Positions 36,250-45,630 of a stretch of 64,000 nucleotides of DNA are shown one piece after another; position 1 is the stretch's first letter, and each line of letters opens with the position of its first letter. The notes below the pieces were generated by a model. It saw only the letters and a list, made by a program, of their open reading frames with translations, searched no databases and had not been told where the DNA came from. The DNA comes from Halodesulfurarchaeum sp. HSR-GB. Its GTDB lineage: Archaea; Halobacteriota; Halobacteria; Halobacteriales; Halobacteriaceae. The stretch is taken from assembly GCF_031432215.1 (NCBI RefSeq), contig NZ_JAVKGN010000001.1:1603421-1667420 (forward strand). Direction: 5' to 3'. Position numbers and translations under genes: made by a program.

Positions 36250-36603
36250 ATGGAGCGACGGACCTTCCTGCGAGGGATTGGGGTAGCCACACTGGGGGTA
36301 ACAGCCGGCTGTCTCGGCGACGACGAATCAGATTTCATGCTTCGGGTCGTCGATCAAAAATTCGGTGCCGGCGAGGACGGCGCGCTGACGGTGTGGGTCA
36401 CCGTCTCGAACCCCGGAAACGAGGCCCAGTTGGGAACAGTCTACATCCGTGGCGAACTGGAGGGAGATTCGTTCGTTCGGGTGCGTGAAGTCGAACTCGA
36501 CGCCCACCAGACGATCAAGCTCACCATCGTCTTCGAGATTGCCTACGACGAGGTCGGCTCGTTCAACTTCGATTCGAGCGTGGAACCGCCGGAATCCCAG
36601 TAG
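36250..36603 (+). CDS. Small Tat-type lipoprotein with a beta-sandwich domain
   Basis: 117 residues. The signal is RRTFLRGIGVATLGVTAGC: twin arginine, short hydrophobic core and a lipobox cysteine at 21, so it is exported folded and lipid-anchored outside. The remainder (LTVWVTVSNPGNEAQLGTVYI followed by HQTIKLTIVFEI) looks like one small beta-sandwich domain (FxLYD-like). No catalytic residues are seen. It lies just ahead of grpE but has its own promoter-like box. Confidence 0.8.
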   Translation: MERRTFLRGIGVATLGVTAGCLGDDESDFMLRVVDQKFGAGEDGALTVWVTVSNPGNEAQLGTVYIRGELEGDSFVRVREVELDAHQTIKLTIVFEIAYDEVGSFNFDSSVEPPESQ

Positions 36604-36617
36604 CGACGTATCTACAT

Positions 36618-36625
36618 ATTTAAAC
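36618..36625 (+). promoter_or_regulatory. TATA box of grpE
   Basis: ATTTAAAC centred 27 bases before ATG 36649. It is a good match in an otherwise GC-rich stretch. Confidence 0.55.
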
Positions 36626-36648
36626 GCTCCCAGCGGCTTCACTCTCCC

Positions 36649-37299
36649 ATGAGCGAGACCGAGGAATCCCCGGAGGAGCCCACCGTCGAGGACGGGGAGA
36701 ATTCGACCGAAACTGAATCTCTTGCGGGCGAGGATCTCGTCGCGGCAGTCGCCGCACACGACGAAAAGCTGGCCGAATCGGTCGGCGATCTGGTCGACCG
36801 GGTAGCGACGCTGGAAGACGAATTGGAAACAGTCGAGTCGGAACTCGAAACCGCCGAGGAACGACTCGAACACACCAGAGCGGATTTCAAGAACTACAAG
36901 GAGCGGGCCAAGCGTCGCCAGGAGGAGATCAAAGAGCGGGCGACCGAGGATCTGGTCGAACGGCTGCTAGAAGTTCGAGACAACCTCGGGCGCGCACTCG
37001 ACGAGGAGTCCGGCGACACCGAGTCGCTCCGTGACGGGGTCGATCTGACCCGAAAGCAGTTCGATCGGGTACTGACCGAAGAGAACGTCGAACGCATCGA
37101 ACCGGAGGTCGGCGCGGACGTCGACGCCCAGCGGCACGAGGTCATGATGCGAGTCGAGAGTGACGCGCCGACGGACACCGTGGCCTCGGTCTACCGACCC
37201 GGCTACGAGATGGCGGGGAAGATCCTCCGACCGGCCCAGATCACCGTTTCAGCGGGTAGCGAAGGGGACGCCGCCGAGGACGGGGAATCGTCGGAGTAG
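36649..37299 (+). CDS. grpE: GrpE, nucleotide exchange factor of DnaK
   Basis: 216 residues. A very acidic N-terminus (1-45) precedes a long coiled coil (about 45-105, rich in Glu/Leu heptads: ELETVESELETAEERLEH). The beta-wing domain then follows (VARILRPAQITVS-type end: KILRPAQITVSAG). The family stretch DFKNYKERAKRRQEE is present. It speeds ADP release from DnaK. It is the first of the grpE-dnaK-dnaJ cluster, but dnaK has a 200-base gap and its own TATA box before it. Confidence 0.95.
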   Translation: MSETEESPEEPTVEDGENSTETESLAGEDLVAAVAAHDEKLAESVGDLVDRVATLEDELETVESELETAEERLEHTRADFKNYKERAKRRQEEIKERATEDLVERLLEVRDNLGRALDEESGDTESLRDGVDLTRKQFDRVLTEENVERIEPEVGADVDAQRHEVMMRVESDAPTDTVASVYRPGYEMAGKILRPAQITVSAGSEGDAAEDGESSE

Positions 37300-37466
37300 T
37301 TTCGGGGCCTGGTTTTGCAGTCAATTCGCGATGATCTCGCAGGGGTGTCGCTACAGTGGTGAGATTGCGGTCCGTTTATAACCTGTGACCGTGCCTCCCA
37401 CCGGATCCCAAAAACCGCAAGAAGGCGTCGGGTCCCGTTTCCAGCCGGTCGAATCGCACTAGCAAG

Positions 37467-37474
37467 GCTTAAAG
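37467..37474 (+). promoter_or_regulatory. TATA-like box of dnaK
   Basis: GCTTAAAG centred about 31 bases before ATG 37502. The 200-base spacer from grpE (37300-37501) has no further gene. It carries another AT-rich element, GTTTATAAC, near 37374, which may be a second or heat-shock promoter part. Confidence 0.45.
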
Positions 37475-37501
37475 GTGAACGGAAGTATACACCCATCCAA
37501 G

Positions 37502-39400
37502 ATGGCTAGTGAGAAGATTCTCGGTATCGACCTCGGGACCACGAACAGCGCGTTTGCAATCATGGAAGGTGGCGATCCGGAGATCATCGTCAACGGGGAG
37601 GGCGACCGGACGACCCCCTCGGTCGTCGCCTTCGACGACGGCGAGAAGATCGTCGGCAAGGCGGCCAAGAACCAGGCCGTCCAGAACCCGGAGAACACCG
37701 TTCAGTCGATCAAGCGCCACATGGGCGAGGACTACAGCGTGGAGCTGGAGGGCGAGGAGTACACGCCCGAGCAGGTCTCCGCGATGATCCTCCAGAAGAT
37801 CAAACGCGACGCCGAAGAGTACCTCGACCAGGAAGTGAACAAGGCCGTCATCACTGTTCCGGCGTACTTCAACGACAAGCAGCGCCAGGCGACCAAGGAC
37901 GCCGGCGAGATCGCCGGCCTCGAAGTCGAGCGGATCGTCAACGAGCCCACGGCTGCAAGTATGGCCTACGGCCTCGACGACGAGTCCGAGCAGACGGTCC
38001 TCGTCTTCGACCTCGGTGGTGGCACCTTCGACGTCTCGATTCTGGAACTCGGTGGCGGCATCTACGAGGTCGTCGCGACCAACGGGGACAACTCCCTCGG
38101 CGGGGACGACTGGGACGAGACGATCATCGACTGGCTCGCCAACGACTTCGAGAAGGAACACGGCATCGACCTGCGCGAGGACCGGCAGGCCCTCCAGCGG
38201 CTCAAAGACGCCGCCGAGGAGGCCAAGATCGAACTGACCTCCCGCAAGGAGACCACGATCAACCTGCCGTTCATCACGGCGACGGACGACGGCCCGGTTC
38301 ACCTGGAGAAAGACCTCACGCGGGCGAAGTTCGAATCGCTCACCCAGGACCTCCTCGAGCGGACCGTCGACCCGACCGAACAGGCCCTCGAAGACGCAGG
38401 CCTCTCGAAGAACGACGTCGACGAGGTCATCCTCGTCGGCGGGTCCACCCGCATGCCCCAGGTCCAGGAGAAAGTCGAGGAACTGACCGGTAAGGAACCC
38501 AAGAAGAACGTCAATCCCGACGAGGCCGTCGCGCTGGGCGCGGCAATTCAGGGGGGCGTACTCGCCGGCGAAGTCGAGGATATCGTCCTGCTCGACGTGA
38601 CCCCACTCTCGCTGGGCGTCGAGGTCAAGGGCGGGCTCTTCGAGCGACTCATCGAGAAGAACACGACGATCCCGACCGAGGAGTCCAAAATCTTCACGAC
38701 TGCCGCCGCCAACCAGACTTCGGTCCAGATCCGGGTTTTCCAGGGCGAGCGTGAAATCGCCGAGGAGAACGAACTGCTCGGGGAGTTCATGCTCTCGGGC
38801 ATCCCGCCCGCCCCCGCAGGCACCCCACAGATCGAGGTCACGTTCTCGATCGACTCTGACGGCATCGTCAACGTCTCCGCGGAGGACCAGGGCTCGGGCA
38901 GCAAAGAGGAGATCACCATCGAGGGCGGTGTCGGCCTCTCCGATGAGGAGATCGACGAGATGAAATCCGAGGCCGAGGCACACGCCGAGGAAGACCGCAA
39001 GCGCCGCGAGCGGATCGAAGCTCGCAACGAGGCCGAAGGGGCCGTCCAGCGGGCCGAAACCCTCCTCGAAGAGAACGAGGAGATGGTCGATGGGGACCTC
39101 GAAGAGGACATTCGCGTCGAGATCGAGACCGTCGAGGAGGTCCTCGAAGACGAGGACGCAACGACGGAGGAGCTCCAGGAGGCCACCGAGGCCCTGACCG
39201 AGGCCCTCCAGGAGATCGGCAAGCAGGCCTACCAGCAGCAACAGGCCGGCGCGGCCGGAGCCGGTCCCGGTGCAGGCGCAGCCGGTGCCGGACCCGGTGC
39301 AGCCGGAGCTGGCCCGGGTGCCGCGGGCGCTGCTGATGGCACCGACGAGGAGTACGTCGACGCCGACTTCGAGGACGTCGACGAGAGCGACGACGAGTAA
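37502..39400 (+). CDS. dnaK: DnaK (Hsp70) chaperone
   Basis: 632 residues from ATG 37502 ([21 protein letters not shown]). Phosphate loops are GIDLGTTNS and [13 protein letters not shown], with the adenosine loop [16 protein letters not shown]. The interdomain linker is [11 protein letters not shown] near residue 370. The substrate lid is helical and acidic. The tail (residues 580-610) is a low-complexity Ala/Gly/Pro repeat (AGAGPGA units), followed by the acidic end [17 protein letters not shown]. The tail repeat makes the DNA there locally repetitive. Confidence 0.98.
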   Translation: MASEKILGIDLGTTNSAFAIMEGGDPEIIVNGEGDRTTPSVVAFDDGEKIVGKAAKNQAVQNPENTVQSIKRHMGEDYSVELEGEEYTPEQVSAMILQKIKRDAEEYLDQEVNKAVITVPAYFNDKQRQATKDAGEIAGLEVERIVNEPTAASMAYGLDDESEQTVLVFDLGGGTFDVSILELGGGIYEVVATNGDNSLGGDDWDETIIDWLANDFEKEHGIDLREDRQALQRLKDAAEEAKIELTSRKETTINLPFITATDDGPVHLEKDLTRAKFESLTQDLLERTVDPTEQALEDAGLSKNDVDEVILVGGSTRMPQVQEKVEELTGKEPKKNVNPDEAVALGAAIQGGVLAGEVEDIVLLDVTPLSLGVEVKGGLFERLIEKNTTIPTEESKIFTTAAANQTSVQIRVFQGEREIAEENELLGEFMLSGIPPAPAGTPQIEVTFSIDSDGIVNVSAEDQGSGSKEEITIEGGVGLSDEEIDEMKSEAEAHAEEDRKRRERIEARNEAEGAVQRAETLLEENEEMVDGDLEEDIRVEIETVEEVLEDEDATTEELQEATEALTEALQEIGKQAYQQQQAGAAGAGPGAGAAGAGPGAAGAGPGAAGAADGTDEEYVDADFEDVDESDDE

Positions 39401-39482
39401 CCACCTGATCCACCGCTTCTAACTTAGTCGTGTCCCGATGCAACAAAACCAAGTACGTGACTCCGCTACCGACAGCGAGGAG

Positions 39483-40631
39483 ATGAGTGAGGACTTCTAC
39501 TCGTTGCTCGGGGTCTCCCGCGACGCGAGCGAGGACGAGATCAAACGCGCCTATCGGCAGAAGGCGGCGAAGAACCATCCCGACGTCAGCGACGACGAGA
39601 ACGCCGAGGAGAAGTTCAAGAAGCTCCAGAAGGCAAAGGAGGTCCTCACCGACGAGGAGAAGCGTCGCATGTACGACCAGCTCGGCCACGACCAGTTCAT
39701 GCAGGCCGACAAACAGGGCGCCACCGACAGCGGTGGCCGCGGCGGTCGCCAGCGAGCCGGCGGGGATCCGTTCGGCGGCATGGGCGGCATGGGTGACATC
39801 TTCGATCAGTTCTTCGGCGGTGGCCGTGGCCAGTCACGCCGAAACCGCCCATCCAAGGGGAAGGATCTCCGTACCTCGGTGACGATCAGCCTCGAAGAAG
39901 CCTACGAGGGCGTCACAAAGCAAGTGACTATCAACCGTCCGGAGACCTGTGAAGCCTGTGACGGTCGTGGGCATCCCCCCGACGCCGAACTGCGAACCTG
40001 TCCGGAGTGCAACGGGCGTGGGCAGGTCAGACAGGTACAGCAGACCGCGCTCGGCCGGGTCCAGCAGGCTCGCACGTGTCCGCGCTGTGACGGACAGGGC
40101 GAGATCCCGGAGGAGGTCTGTTCTGAATGTGGCGGGGACGGCACCGTCCGCAACCGCGCGTCGCTCTCGGTGGATGTCCCGGCCGGCATCAAGAGCGGCC
40201 AAACCCTTCGGATGAACGGCGAAGGCGCTCCCGGTGACCGAGGCGCGCCAAACGGTGATCTACTGATCGAGGTCGGCGTCGAGGACCACCCCGATTTCGA
40301 GCGGGACGGGGACGACCTCCACATGGAACAGCCGATCTCGTTCCCCCAGGCGGTCTTCGGCGATACCATCCAGATCGAAACCCTGGGTGGTCGCGTCGAG
40401 GTCGACGTGCCAAAGGGCACCCAGAGTGGCGAAACCCTGCGGCTCCGGGACGAGGGAATGCCACACCTCCGGGGCCGCGGTCACGGCGACCTGTACGTTC
40501 ACCTCCAGGTCGTCACGCCCGAGGACCTGACCGAGGAGCAAAAAGCGGCGCTCAAGCAGTTCGCGGAGGCCGGCGGGGAGTCAGTCGAAGTCGGAGAGGG
40601 CTTTCTGGAGCGACTTCGCAACTCCCTGTGA
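39483..40631 (+). CDS. dnaJ: DnaJ (Hsp40) co-chaperone
   Basis: 382 residues from ATG 39483 (MSEDFYSLLGVSRDAS); ATG 39438 would add 15 residues and cannot be excluded. The J domain has the HPD motif (KNHPDVSDDE). Next is a Gly/Phe-rich linker (GGMGGMGDIFDQFFGGG). The zinc domain has four CxxCxGxG units between about residues 155 and 220 (CEACDGRG, CPECNGRG, CPRCDGQG, CSECGGDG). The C-terminal substrate domains follow. It stimulates DnaK ATPase. Confidence 0.96.
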   Translation: MSEDFYSLLGVSRDASEDEIKRAYRQKAAKNHPDVSDDENAEEKFKKLQKAKEVLTDEEKRRMYDQLGHDQFMQADKQGATDSGGRGGRQRAGGDPFGGMGGMGDIFDQFFGGGRGQSRRNRPSKGKDLRTSVTISLEEAYEGVTKQVTINRPETCEACDGRGHPPDAELRTCPECNGRGQVRQVQQTALGRVQQARTCPRCDGQGEIPEEVCSECGGDGTVRNRASLSVDVPAGIKSGQTLRMNGEGAPGDRGAPNGDLLIEVGVEDHPDFERDGDDLHMEQPISFPQAVFGDTIQIETLGGRVEVDVPKGTQSGETLRLRDEGMPHLRGRGHGDLYVHLQVVTPEDLTEEQKAALKQFAEAGGESVEVGEGFLERLRNSL

Positions 40632-40674
40632 GCGGCCCACAAACCATTTTGCCCGTGCAGGCCATGTGTAAACT

Positions 40675-41241
40675 ATGCACATCCGGGACGCGAAAAACCA
40701 CGAGGAGGTCTGGCTCCTCGATCAGCTTGCTGAGTTCGACTTCGAGGACCCGGCCTTTCGCTCCCGTGATTATGTCATCGCCATCGACGAACGAACTGGC
40801 GAAAAGACCGGATTCGGGCGGCTTCGCGTCCATCGAACCGAAGACGGGGAGACGTGTGAACTCACCTGCATCGGCGTCCGGCCCGACTGGCGGGGCCAGG
40901 GTATCGGTGCCCACATCGTCGAACGACTGATCGAGATGGCCCGAGATCAGGGCTTCGATTCGGTGTATGCACTCACCCCGGCCCCCGAGTACCTCTCCCA
41001 GTTCGGCTTCGAAGCAGTCGATCACCCGCTCCCATCGATACTCGAGGAACGGCTCGAATCAATGCGCACACGCCATCCAGACGCCGCAGCGACACACATC
41101 AACATCGACGAATTTTCGGTCCCCCGACGACTCAAACGCCGGTACGAAGACGGGGGCGAGGACGAAGCGGTCGAAGAGCAGCCCGAAGATTTCGGCGTCG
41201 ACCCCGAAACGGCGACCTACAAGTACGACGTTGACCAGTAG
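40675..41241 (+). CDS. GNAT-family N-acetyltransferase
   Basis: 188 residues. The acetyl-CoA motif A is CIGVRPDWRGQGIGAHIVERLIEMA, with the pyrophosphate loop R/Q-x-x-G-x-G/A. Motif B follows (YLSQFGFEAVD). The C-terminal tail (150-188) is acidic and has no known domain. Substrate unknown. It follows dnaJ by 43 bases on the same strand and could be co-transcribed. Confidence 0.86.
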   Translation: MHIRDAKNHEEVWLLDQLAEFDFEDPAFRSRDYVIAIDERTGEKTGFGRLRVHRTEDGETCELTCIGVRPDWRGQGIGAHIVERLIEMARDQGFDSVYALTPAPEYLSQFGFEAVDHPLPSILEERLESMRTRHPDAAATHINIDEFSVPRRLKRRYEDGGEDEAVEEQPEDFGVDPETATYKYDVDQ

Positions 41242-41320
41242 ATAGCGGTGACTGGTGCCGGTTTCACCCGGGTCGGTCCCGCGAGTTTTTTAGGAGGCGG
41301 CCGTGGATTGATAGACAACC

Positions 41321-42688
41321 ATGCCCACTGAGTCCTTCGACGTTGTCGTCGTCGGTGGGGGAACGGCCGGTACCTTCGCCGCGGCGACGGTCGCGGATGC
41401 GGGCCTCGACGTCGTTCTCCTGGAGCGCAAGCCGGAGTCGGAAGCCGGACATATCGCTTGCGGTGACGCCATCAAGGGCAAATCTACTTTCCCTGATGTC
41501 ATCGATCGAGACTATCTCAAGGAGGAGGCCTTCACGAACGAGAACATCCAGTATGCCCGGTTCGAGAACCCACAGACCGACGAAGTCCTGGAAATTCCAT
41601 TCGACGAGCCCGGTGCGGTCGTCGACCGGCGACGCTATGGTGAGGTCCTCCTCGAGGAGGCCGACCGACTGGGCGTCGACATGCGGTATGACACTGTCGT
41701 CCAGGACGTGCGACAGGACGGCGATCAGGTCATCGGAGTCACGGCGACGAAAAACGGCACGACGACGGAGTACGACGCCAGCGTTGTTATCGACGCCGCA
41801 GGCGCGATGTCGATCCTTCAGGATCAGGCGGACTTTTCCGAGACGACCTTCGACACCAACGTTCACTACCGACAGTTCTGTTCGGCCTACCGGGAGATCA
41901 TCGAGGTCGAGGAGCCGGTCGAGTACGAGGACTCGATCGTCTTCATGCCGACCGAGGAGCTTGGCTATCTCTGGTATTTCCCCCGGACGGAGACCACGAT
42001 CAACGCCGGCCTGGGCTTCCAGATGAACAAGCCGCCGATGCAACTGGTCGACGTGCTCAAACAGGACCTTTCGAACCGCTCCGAGTTCGAGAACGCGGAA
42101 GTCATCGACAAGCTGGGGGCCGCCCTGCCCACCCGGCGCCCCTACGACTCCGCGGTCGCGCCGGGCTACGCGGCAGTCGGTGACGCTGCGGCCCACGTCA
42201 ATCCTGCAACTGGTGGTGGCATTCCCGGTGCGGCCAAGGCCGGTCACTGGGCCGCCGAGGCAGCCATCGAGGCGATCGAAGACGGCGACGTGAGCGAATC
42301 GGCCCTCTGGGAGTACAACCAGCGAGTGATGACGGACTTCGGCAAGCGGTTTGCCGCGATCGACCTCTACAACATCTGGGCCGGGACGTACTCCGTCGAG
42401 GAACTGACAAGCATCGTTACGGCACTCCCCGGCCAGGCGCTCATCGACGCGCTGGGCACCGGCGCGGCCGGCATGTCTCTCGGACTCAAACTGGAAACGC
42501 TCGGTCGCACCTTCGGCCACTGGCGAACGCTCTACAGCCTCTATCAGGTGCATCAGCAGGCCAAATCCCTCAAAGCGGTCTACGAGGACTATCCCGATTC
42601 GCCCGCGGACTTCGATCGCTGGCAGTCTCGACGCGACGAGATCTACGATCGGGTCTATGACATAACGGGCGCTGATTCGAAGTACTGA
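41321..42688 (+). CDS. Geranylgeranyl reductase-family FAD protein
   Basis: 455 residues. The N-terminal dinucleotide loop VVGGGTAGTFAAATVA is at about 10-25, and a second FAD contact VGDAAAHVNPATGGGIPGA is near 287-305. The layout is that of GGR enzymes, which saturate the isoprenoid chains of archaeal lipids or reduce geranylgeranyl groups. Other haloarchaeal members reduce menaquinone side chains or serve unknown substrates, so the substrate is an inference. CGDAIKGK after the first motif is typical of the archaeal group. Confidence 0.85.
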   Translation: MPTESFDVVVVGGGTAGTFAAATVADAGLDVVLLERKPESEAGHIACGDAIKGKSTFPDVIDRDYLKEEAFTNENIQYARFENPQTDEVLEIPFDEPGAVVDRRRYGEVLLEEADRLGVDMRYDTVVQDVRQDGDQVIGVTATKNGTTTEYDASVVIDAAGAMSILQDQADFSETTFDTNVHYRQFCSAYREIIEVEEPVEYEDSIVFMPTEELGYLWYFPRTETTINAGLGFQMNKPPMQLVDVLKQDLSNRSEFENAEVIDKLGAALPTRRPYDSAVAPGYAAVGDAAAHVNPATGGGIPGAAKAGHWAAEAAIEAIEDGDVSESALWEYNQRVMTDFGKRFAAIDLYNIWAGTYSVEELTSIVTALPGQALIDALGTGAAGMSLGLKLETLGRTFGHWRTLYSLYQVHQQAKSLKAVYEDYPDSPADFDRWQSRRDEIYDRVYDITGADSKY

Positions 42689-42741
42689 GTTCGGTTCGCC
42701 GGCCACAATTTCTTTCCCCGTCGCCGCCGTTTTGGTTACCG

Positions 42742-43551
42742 ATGACAGCACCAGCGACGGTGAACGGAATGCCCCAACTCGGCATCGGTACCTGGGAGAA
42801 CACCGACCCTGAAGAGTGTACCAACGCCGTCAAGACGGCCCTGGAAATGGGCTATCGACACGTCGATACCGCCCAGATCTACGGAAACGAGGCGGAGGTC
42901 GGGCGCGGCATCGCAGCGGCCGAAGTCGATCGCGAGTCGATCTTCCTGGCGACGAAGGTCTGGATCGACAGCCTCGATCCCGAGGCCGTTCGCGCGACCA
43001 CCAAGGAGAGTCTCGAAAAGCTCGGGGTCGATTACGTCGACCTGCTCTATGTCCACTGGCCGGCGGACACCTACGATCCGGACGAAACCCTCCCGGCATT
43101 CCAGGAGCTGGTCGAGGCCGGACTCACCGAACGCATTGGTGTGAGCAACTTCGAGCCCGAGCATCTGAAGACTGCGAGTTCGGTTCTGGGCGAGGATCCC
43201 TTCGCCAACCAGGTCGAGATGCACCCACTGCTCCCCCAGGTCGAACTCCGCGACGCCGTCGCGGAGATGGACACCGAGATCGTCGCCTACTCGCCGCTCG
43301 CCAGGGGACGGGTCTTCGACGTCCCGGAGATCACAGACGTGGCGGACAAACACGAGGTGAGCGAGGCCCAGGTCAGCCTGGCCTGGTTACGCGAGAAGGG
43401 CGTCACCGCAATTCCCAAGGCCACCTCGGAGGACCACATCGCTGACAACTGGGCGAGTCGCACACTCGAACTCGACGCGGCAGACATCGAGAAAATCGAC
43501 GGGATCGACCGAACCGACCGCCAGGTCGATCCGGACTTCGCTCCCTGGTAA
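42742..43551 (+). CDS. Aldo/keto reductase
   Basis: 269 residues in a TIM-barrel AKR. The catalytic tetrad is visible: Asp and Tyr in VDTAQIYGNEAEVG (near 41-46), the Lys in IFLATKVW, and the His in LLYVHWPAD. The NADP site near the C-terminus is AIPKATSEDHIADNW. Length is normal for the short 2,5-diketo-gluconate reductase-like group. The natural substrate is not known. It converges with the PAPS-reductase-like gene. Confidence 0.92.
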   Translation: MTAPATVNGMPQLGIGTWENTDPEECTNAVKTALEMGYRHVDTAQIYGNEAEVGRGIAAAEVDRESIFLATKVWIDSLDPEAVRATTKESLEKLGVDYVDLLYVHWPADTYDPDETLPAFQELVEAGLTERIGVSNFEPEHLKTASSVLGEDPFANQVEMHPLLPQVELRDAVAEMDTEIVAYSPLARGRVFDVPEITDVADKHEVSEAQVSLAWLREKGVTAIPKATSEDHIADNWASRTLELDAADIEKIDGIDRTDRQVDPDFAPW

Positions 43552-43581
43552 GTACTCTCGGTAAGTGTTTTTCGTCGACCG

Positions 43582-44553
43582 TTACATGTAGCCCAGATCG
43601 CGGAGGCGTTCCATGAGGTCCTCCTTGTCCTGGGCCCGTCCGGCACGCTCGGTTGTTCCTTCGAGGTCCTGAAGCCAGGCCGGTTCCTGATCGGACTTCT
43701 CGGTGCTCACCTGGCTACCGAGCGAGCGGAAGCCCTCGAAGTACTTCGGCGAGACGGGAATATCCTCCCGAGTCACCCCTTCGGGCAGGTCATCAAAGGC
43801 CTGGGGAACGTAGCCGTCCTCGGGGAAGGCGGAGACGGTCTCCGGGACGACGAAGTTCCAGAAGGCCTCCCAGACGTCAGCCTCGTCGAACTGCAGGATC
43901 GGTTGGATGCGATCGTGCGGCGGGTAGATGTCCGGATCGTGGCGCGGACTGAAGAAGGTCTCCTCGGCACGGGCCTCCTGCTCGTCCCAGCGAACGCCGG
44001 AAATAACACCGTCGATGTCGTGCGCTTCGAGCGCGTCGTTGAGCGCCACGGTCTTGAGAAGGTGGTTGCCGACGTACGTGTCGAGCAGGAACGGGAAGGT
44101 GTCGTCCTCGTACTCCAGGATCTCCCGGACGTGATGCTGATTGTGTTCGGAGAGTTCGGAAACGGAGATTTCGTCGCCCGGCTCCAGGTCACGCTCCGCG
44201 ACAATGTCACCGATATTCTCGTTCCGGGCGTAGATGACGTCGAGATCCCAGACCGCCGCCCAGTGGTCCACGAAGTCGAGGAGGTCATCGAAGTGCTGGA
44301 AGTGGTCGATGAACACCGCCGGTGGCATGTCATACCCCAGCTCCCGGGCGACTTCCCGGACCAGATAGAGAGTCAGGGTGGAATCTTTCCCGCCGGTCCA
44401 CATGACTGCCGGGTTCTCGTACTCAGAGAGGCCCTGTTTGACGACCTCGATCCCCTTCTGGATCTTCGCCTCGATATCGGGGTAGGTGGCCGGGCTCTCC
44501 CCCTCGCCGTCGGTGTAATCTACGTCGACGTAGTCGGGAAATCCGTCGCGCAT
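43582..44553 (-). CDS. PAPS reductase-like ATP pyrophosphatase-family protein
   Basis: 323 residues from ATG 44553 (MRDGFPDYVDV). The PP-loop reads WTGGKDSTLTLYL near residue 55, and the family partner motif GVRWDEQEARAEE lies mid-protein, followed by RIQPILQFDEADVW. It resembles phosphoadenosine phosphosulfate reductases and ATP-sulfurylase subunit CysD. It has no Fe-S cysteine cluster and no sulfate genes around it, so a different sulfotransfer or nucleotide role is possible. The upstream part of the frame to 44652 is not family-like. Confidence 0.82.
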   Translation of the reverse strand: MRDGFPDYVDVDYTDGEGESPATYPDIEAKIQKGIEVVKQGLSEYENPAVMWTGGKDSTLTLYLVREVARELGYDMPPAVFIDHFQHFDDLLDFVDHWAAVWDLDVIYARNENIGDIVAERDLEPGDEISVSELSEHNQHHVREILEYEDDTFPFLLDTYVGNHLLKTVALNDALEAHDIDGVISGVRWDEQEARAEETFFSPRHDPDIYPPHDRIQPILQFDEADVWEAFWNFVVPETVSAFPEDGYVPQAFDDLPEGVTREDIPVSPKYFEGFRSLGSQVSTEKSDQEPAWLQDLEGTTERAGRAQDKEDLMERLRDLGYM

Positions 44554-44596
44554 CGGCGGCGATTTGGCGGCCTGCAGGGATAAAGGAACGGATTCA

Positions 44597-45601
44597 CTAC
44601 AGGTCGGGGGCCGGAGCGGCCTTCTGGAGGGCCGTCTCCGCGATATTCCCACCGTAGTCCGCGCTCCGGGACAGCGAGTCGACGATCAGCCCCAGATGGC
44701 GGGCACGTGCCGGATCGAGTTCCCGCAACTGATCGTCGATCCCGCGAGCCCGATCGTCGATCGCCTCGACCTTCGCGCGGGCCTCGTTTGCGAGTTCGGT
44801 TGCCGTAGCAGCATCATCTGCAAACAGCGCCTCGAAGGCCGTTTCGATGATGGTGGTCGCTTCCTCGCATAACTCGCCCAGTGAGTCGGTGACCTCGGCG
44901 GGCACGCTTCGATCGAGTTCGCGAGTGACCTGGCTAATCTTGGCAGCGTGGTCCGCAATCCGTTCGAGCTGGCGGGCACTGGAGTGGTAATCAAAGCAGT
45001 TCTCCCGTGAGAGGCCGATCTCCCGGGCCATCTCGGGGGATCGGAGGGTGCTCCGGAAGATTCGCGAGACGACATACCAGAGCCGGTCCACGTCGTCATC
45101 CCGGGAGACGACATCTGCGGCCAGATCCAGGTCGTGTTCCTGCAGCGCCGTCACCGCGTCTTCGAGCATCGATCGAGCGATGAGGTGCATCCGTCTGACG
45201 GCGCTGTGAACGGATAGTTCGGCCGAATCGAGGAGATCCTGGATCACGACCGTGTCTGCTGTCTCCTCGAGGACCTCCAGACCAACGAGTCGCTGGGTCG
45301 CTTCTCGAATGACTCGGCGCTGAGCCGGAGAGATCCGATCCGCGGTCAACTCGATCTCGTCGAAGCCGCTCACGTACATCGTCATGACCCCACGCATCAA
45401 CGCGTCTCCCTCCCGATCCTTGATATCCAACACGCCCCGGGTCGGCTCGTCGGAGGAGACCGGTGTCATCAAAAGCGAGCCGTTGTCCGGATGGAAGGCC
45501 ACTTCCTCGCCGGCCGTGATGTCGTGGTCCCGGGCCCAACCCTTTGGGATCGACACCGTGTATGTGGACCCACCCGTCAGCTGCACCTTGCGACGTTCCA
45601 T
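44597..45601 (-). CDS. AbrB-PhoU regulatory protein
   Basis: 334 residues from ATG 45601. An AbrB/SpoVT-type N-terminus (RKVQLTGGSTYTVSIPKGWA) lies at 1-45. Two PhoU-like helical repeats follow at about 110-325, with SVHSAVRRMHLIARSM and DDVDRLWYVVSRIF in the first. Such fusions are found in archaea and probably regulate phosphate uptake or other genes. Here no pst or phosphate gene is adjacent, so the target is unknown. It diverges from the large empty region. Confidence 0.85.
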   Translation of the reverse strand: MERRKVQLTGGSTYTVSIPKGWARDHDITAGEEVAFHPDNGSLLMTPVSSDEPTRGVLDIKDREGDALMRGVMTMYVSGFDEIELTADRISPAQRRVIREATQRLVGLEVLEETADTVVIQDLLDSAELSVHSAVRRMHLIARSMLEDAVTALQEHDLDLAADVVSRDDDVDRLWYVVSRIFRSTLRSPEMAREIGLSRENCFDYHSSARQLERIADHAAKISQVTRELDRSVPAEVTDSLGELCEEATTIIETAFEALFADDAATATELANEARAKVEAIDDRARGIDDQLRELDPARARHLGLIVDSLSRSADYGGNIAETALQKAAPAPDL

Positions 45602-45623
45602 ACGAGAAGGTTCCTCCCAGCGA

Positions 45624-45630
45624 CTATAAG
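45624..45630 (-). promoter_or_regulatory. TATA box of the AbrB-PhoU gene
   Basis: CTTATAG on the minus strand, centred 26 bases before ATG 45601. Confidence 0.5.

Noticed and set aside
37469-39241. 590-codon minus-strand frame opposite dnaK
   Set aside because: Long antisense frames are common opposite GC-rich acidic genes. The sequence is Leu/Arg/Asp-rich without motifs, while the dnaK strand is certain.
39205-39345. Repeat array at the dnaK 3' end
   Set aside because: It is the coding sequence of the Ala/Gly/Pro tail of DnaK, not a CRISPR or mobile repeat. No CRISPR array was seen in the window.
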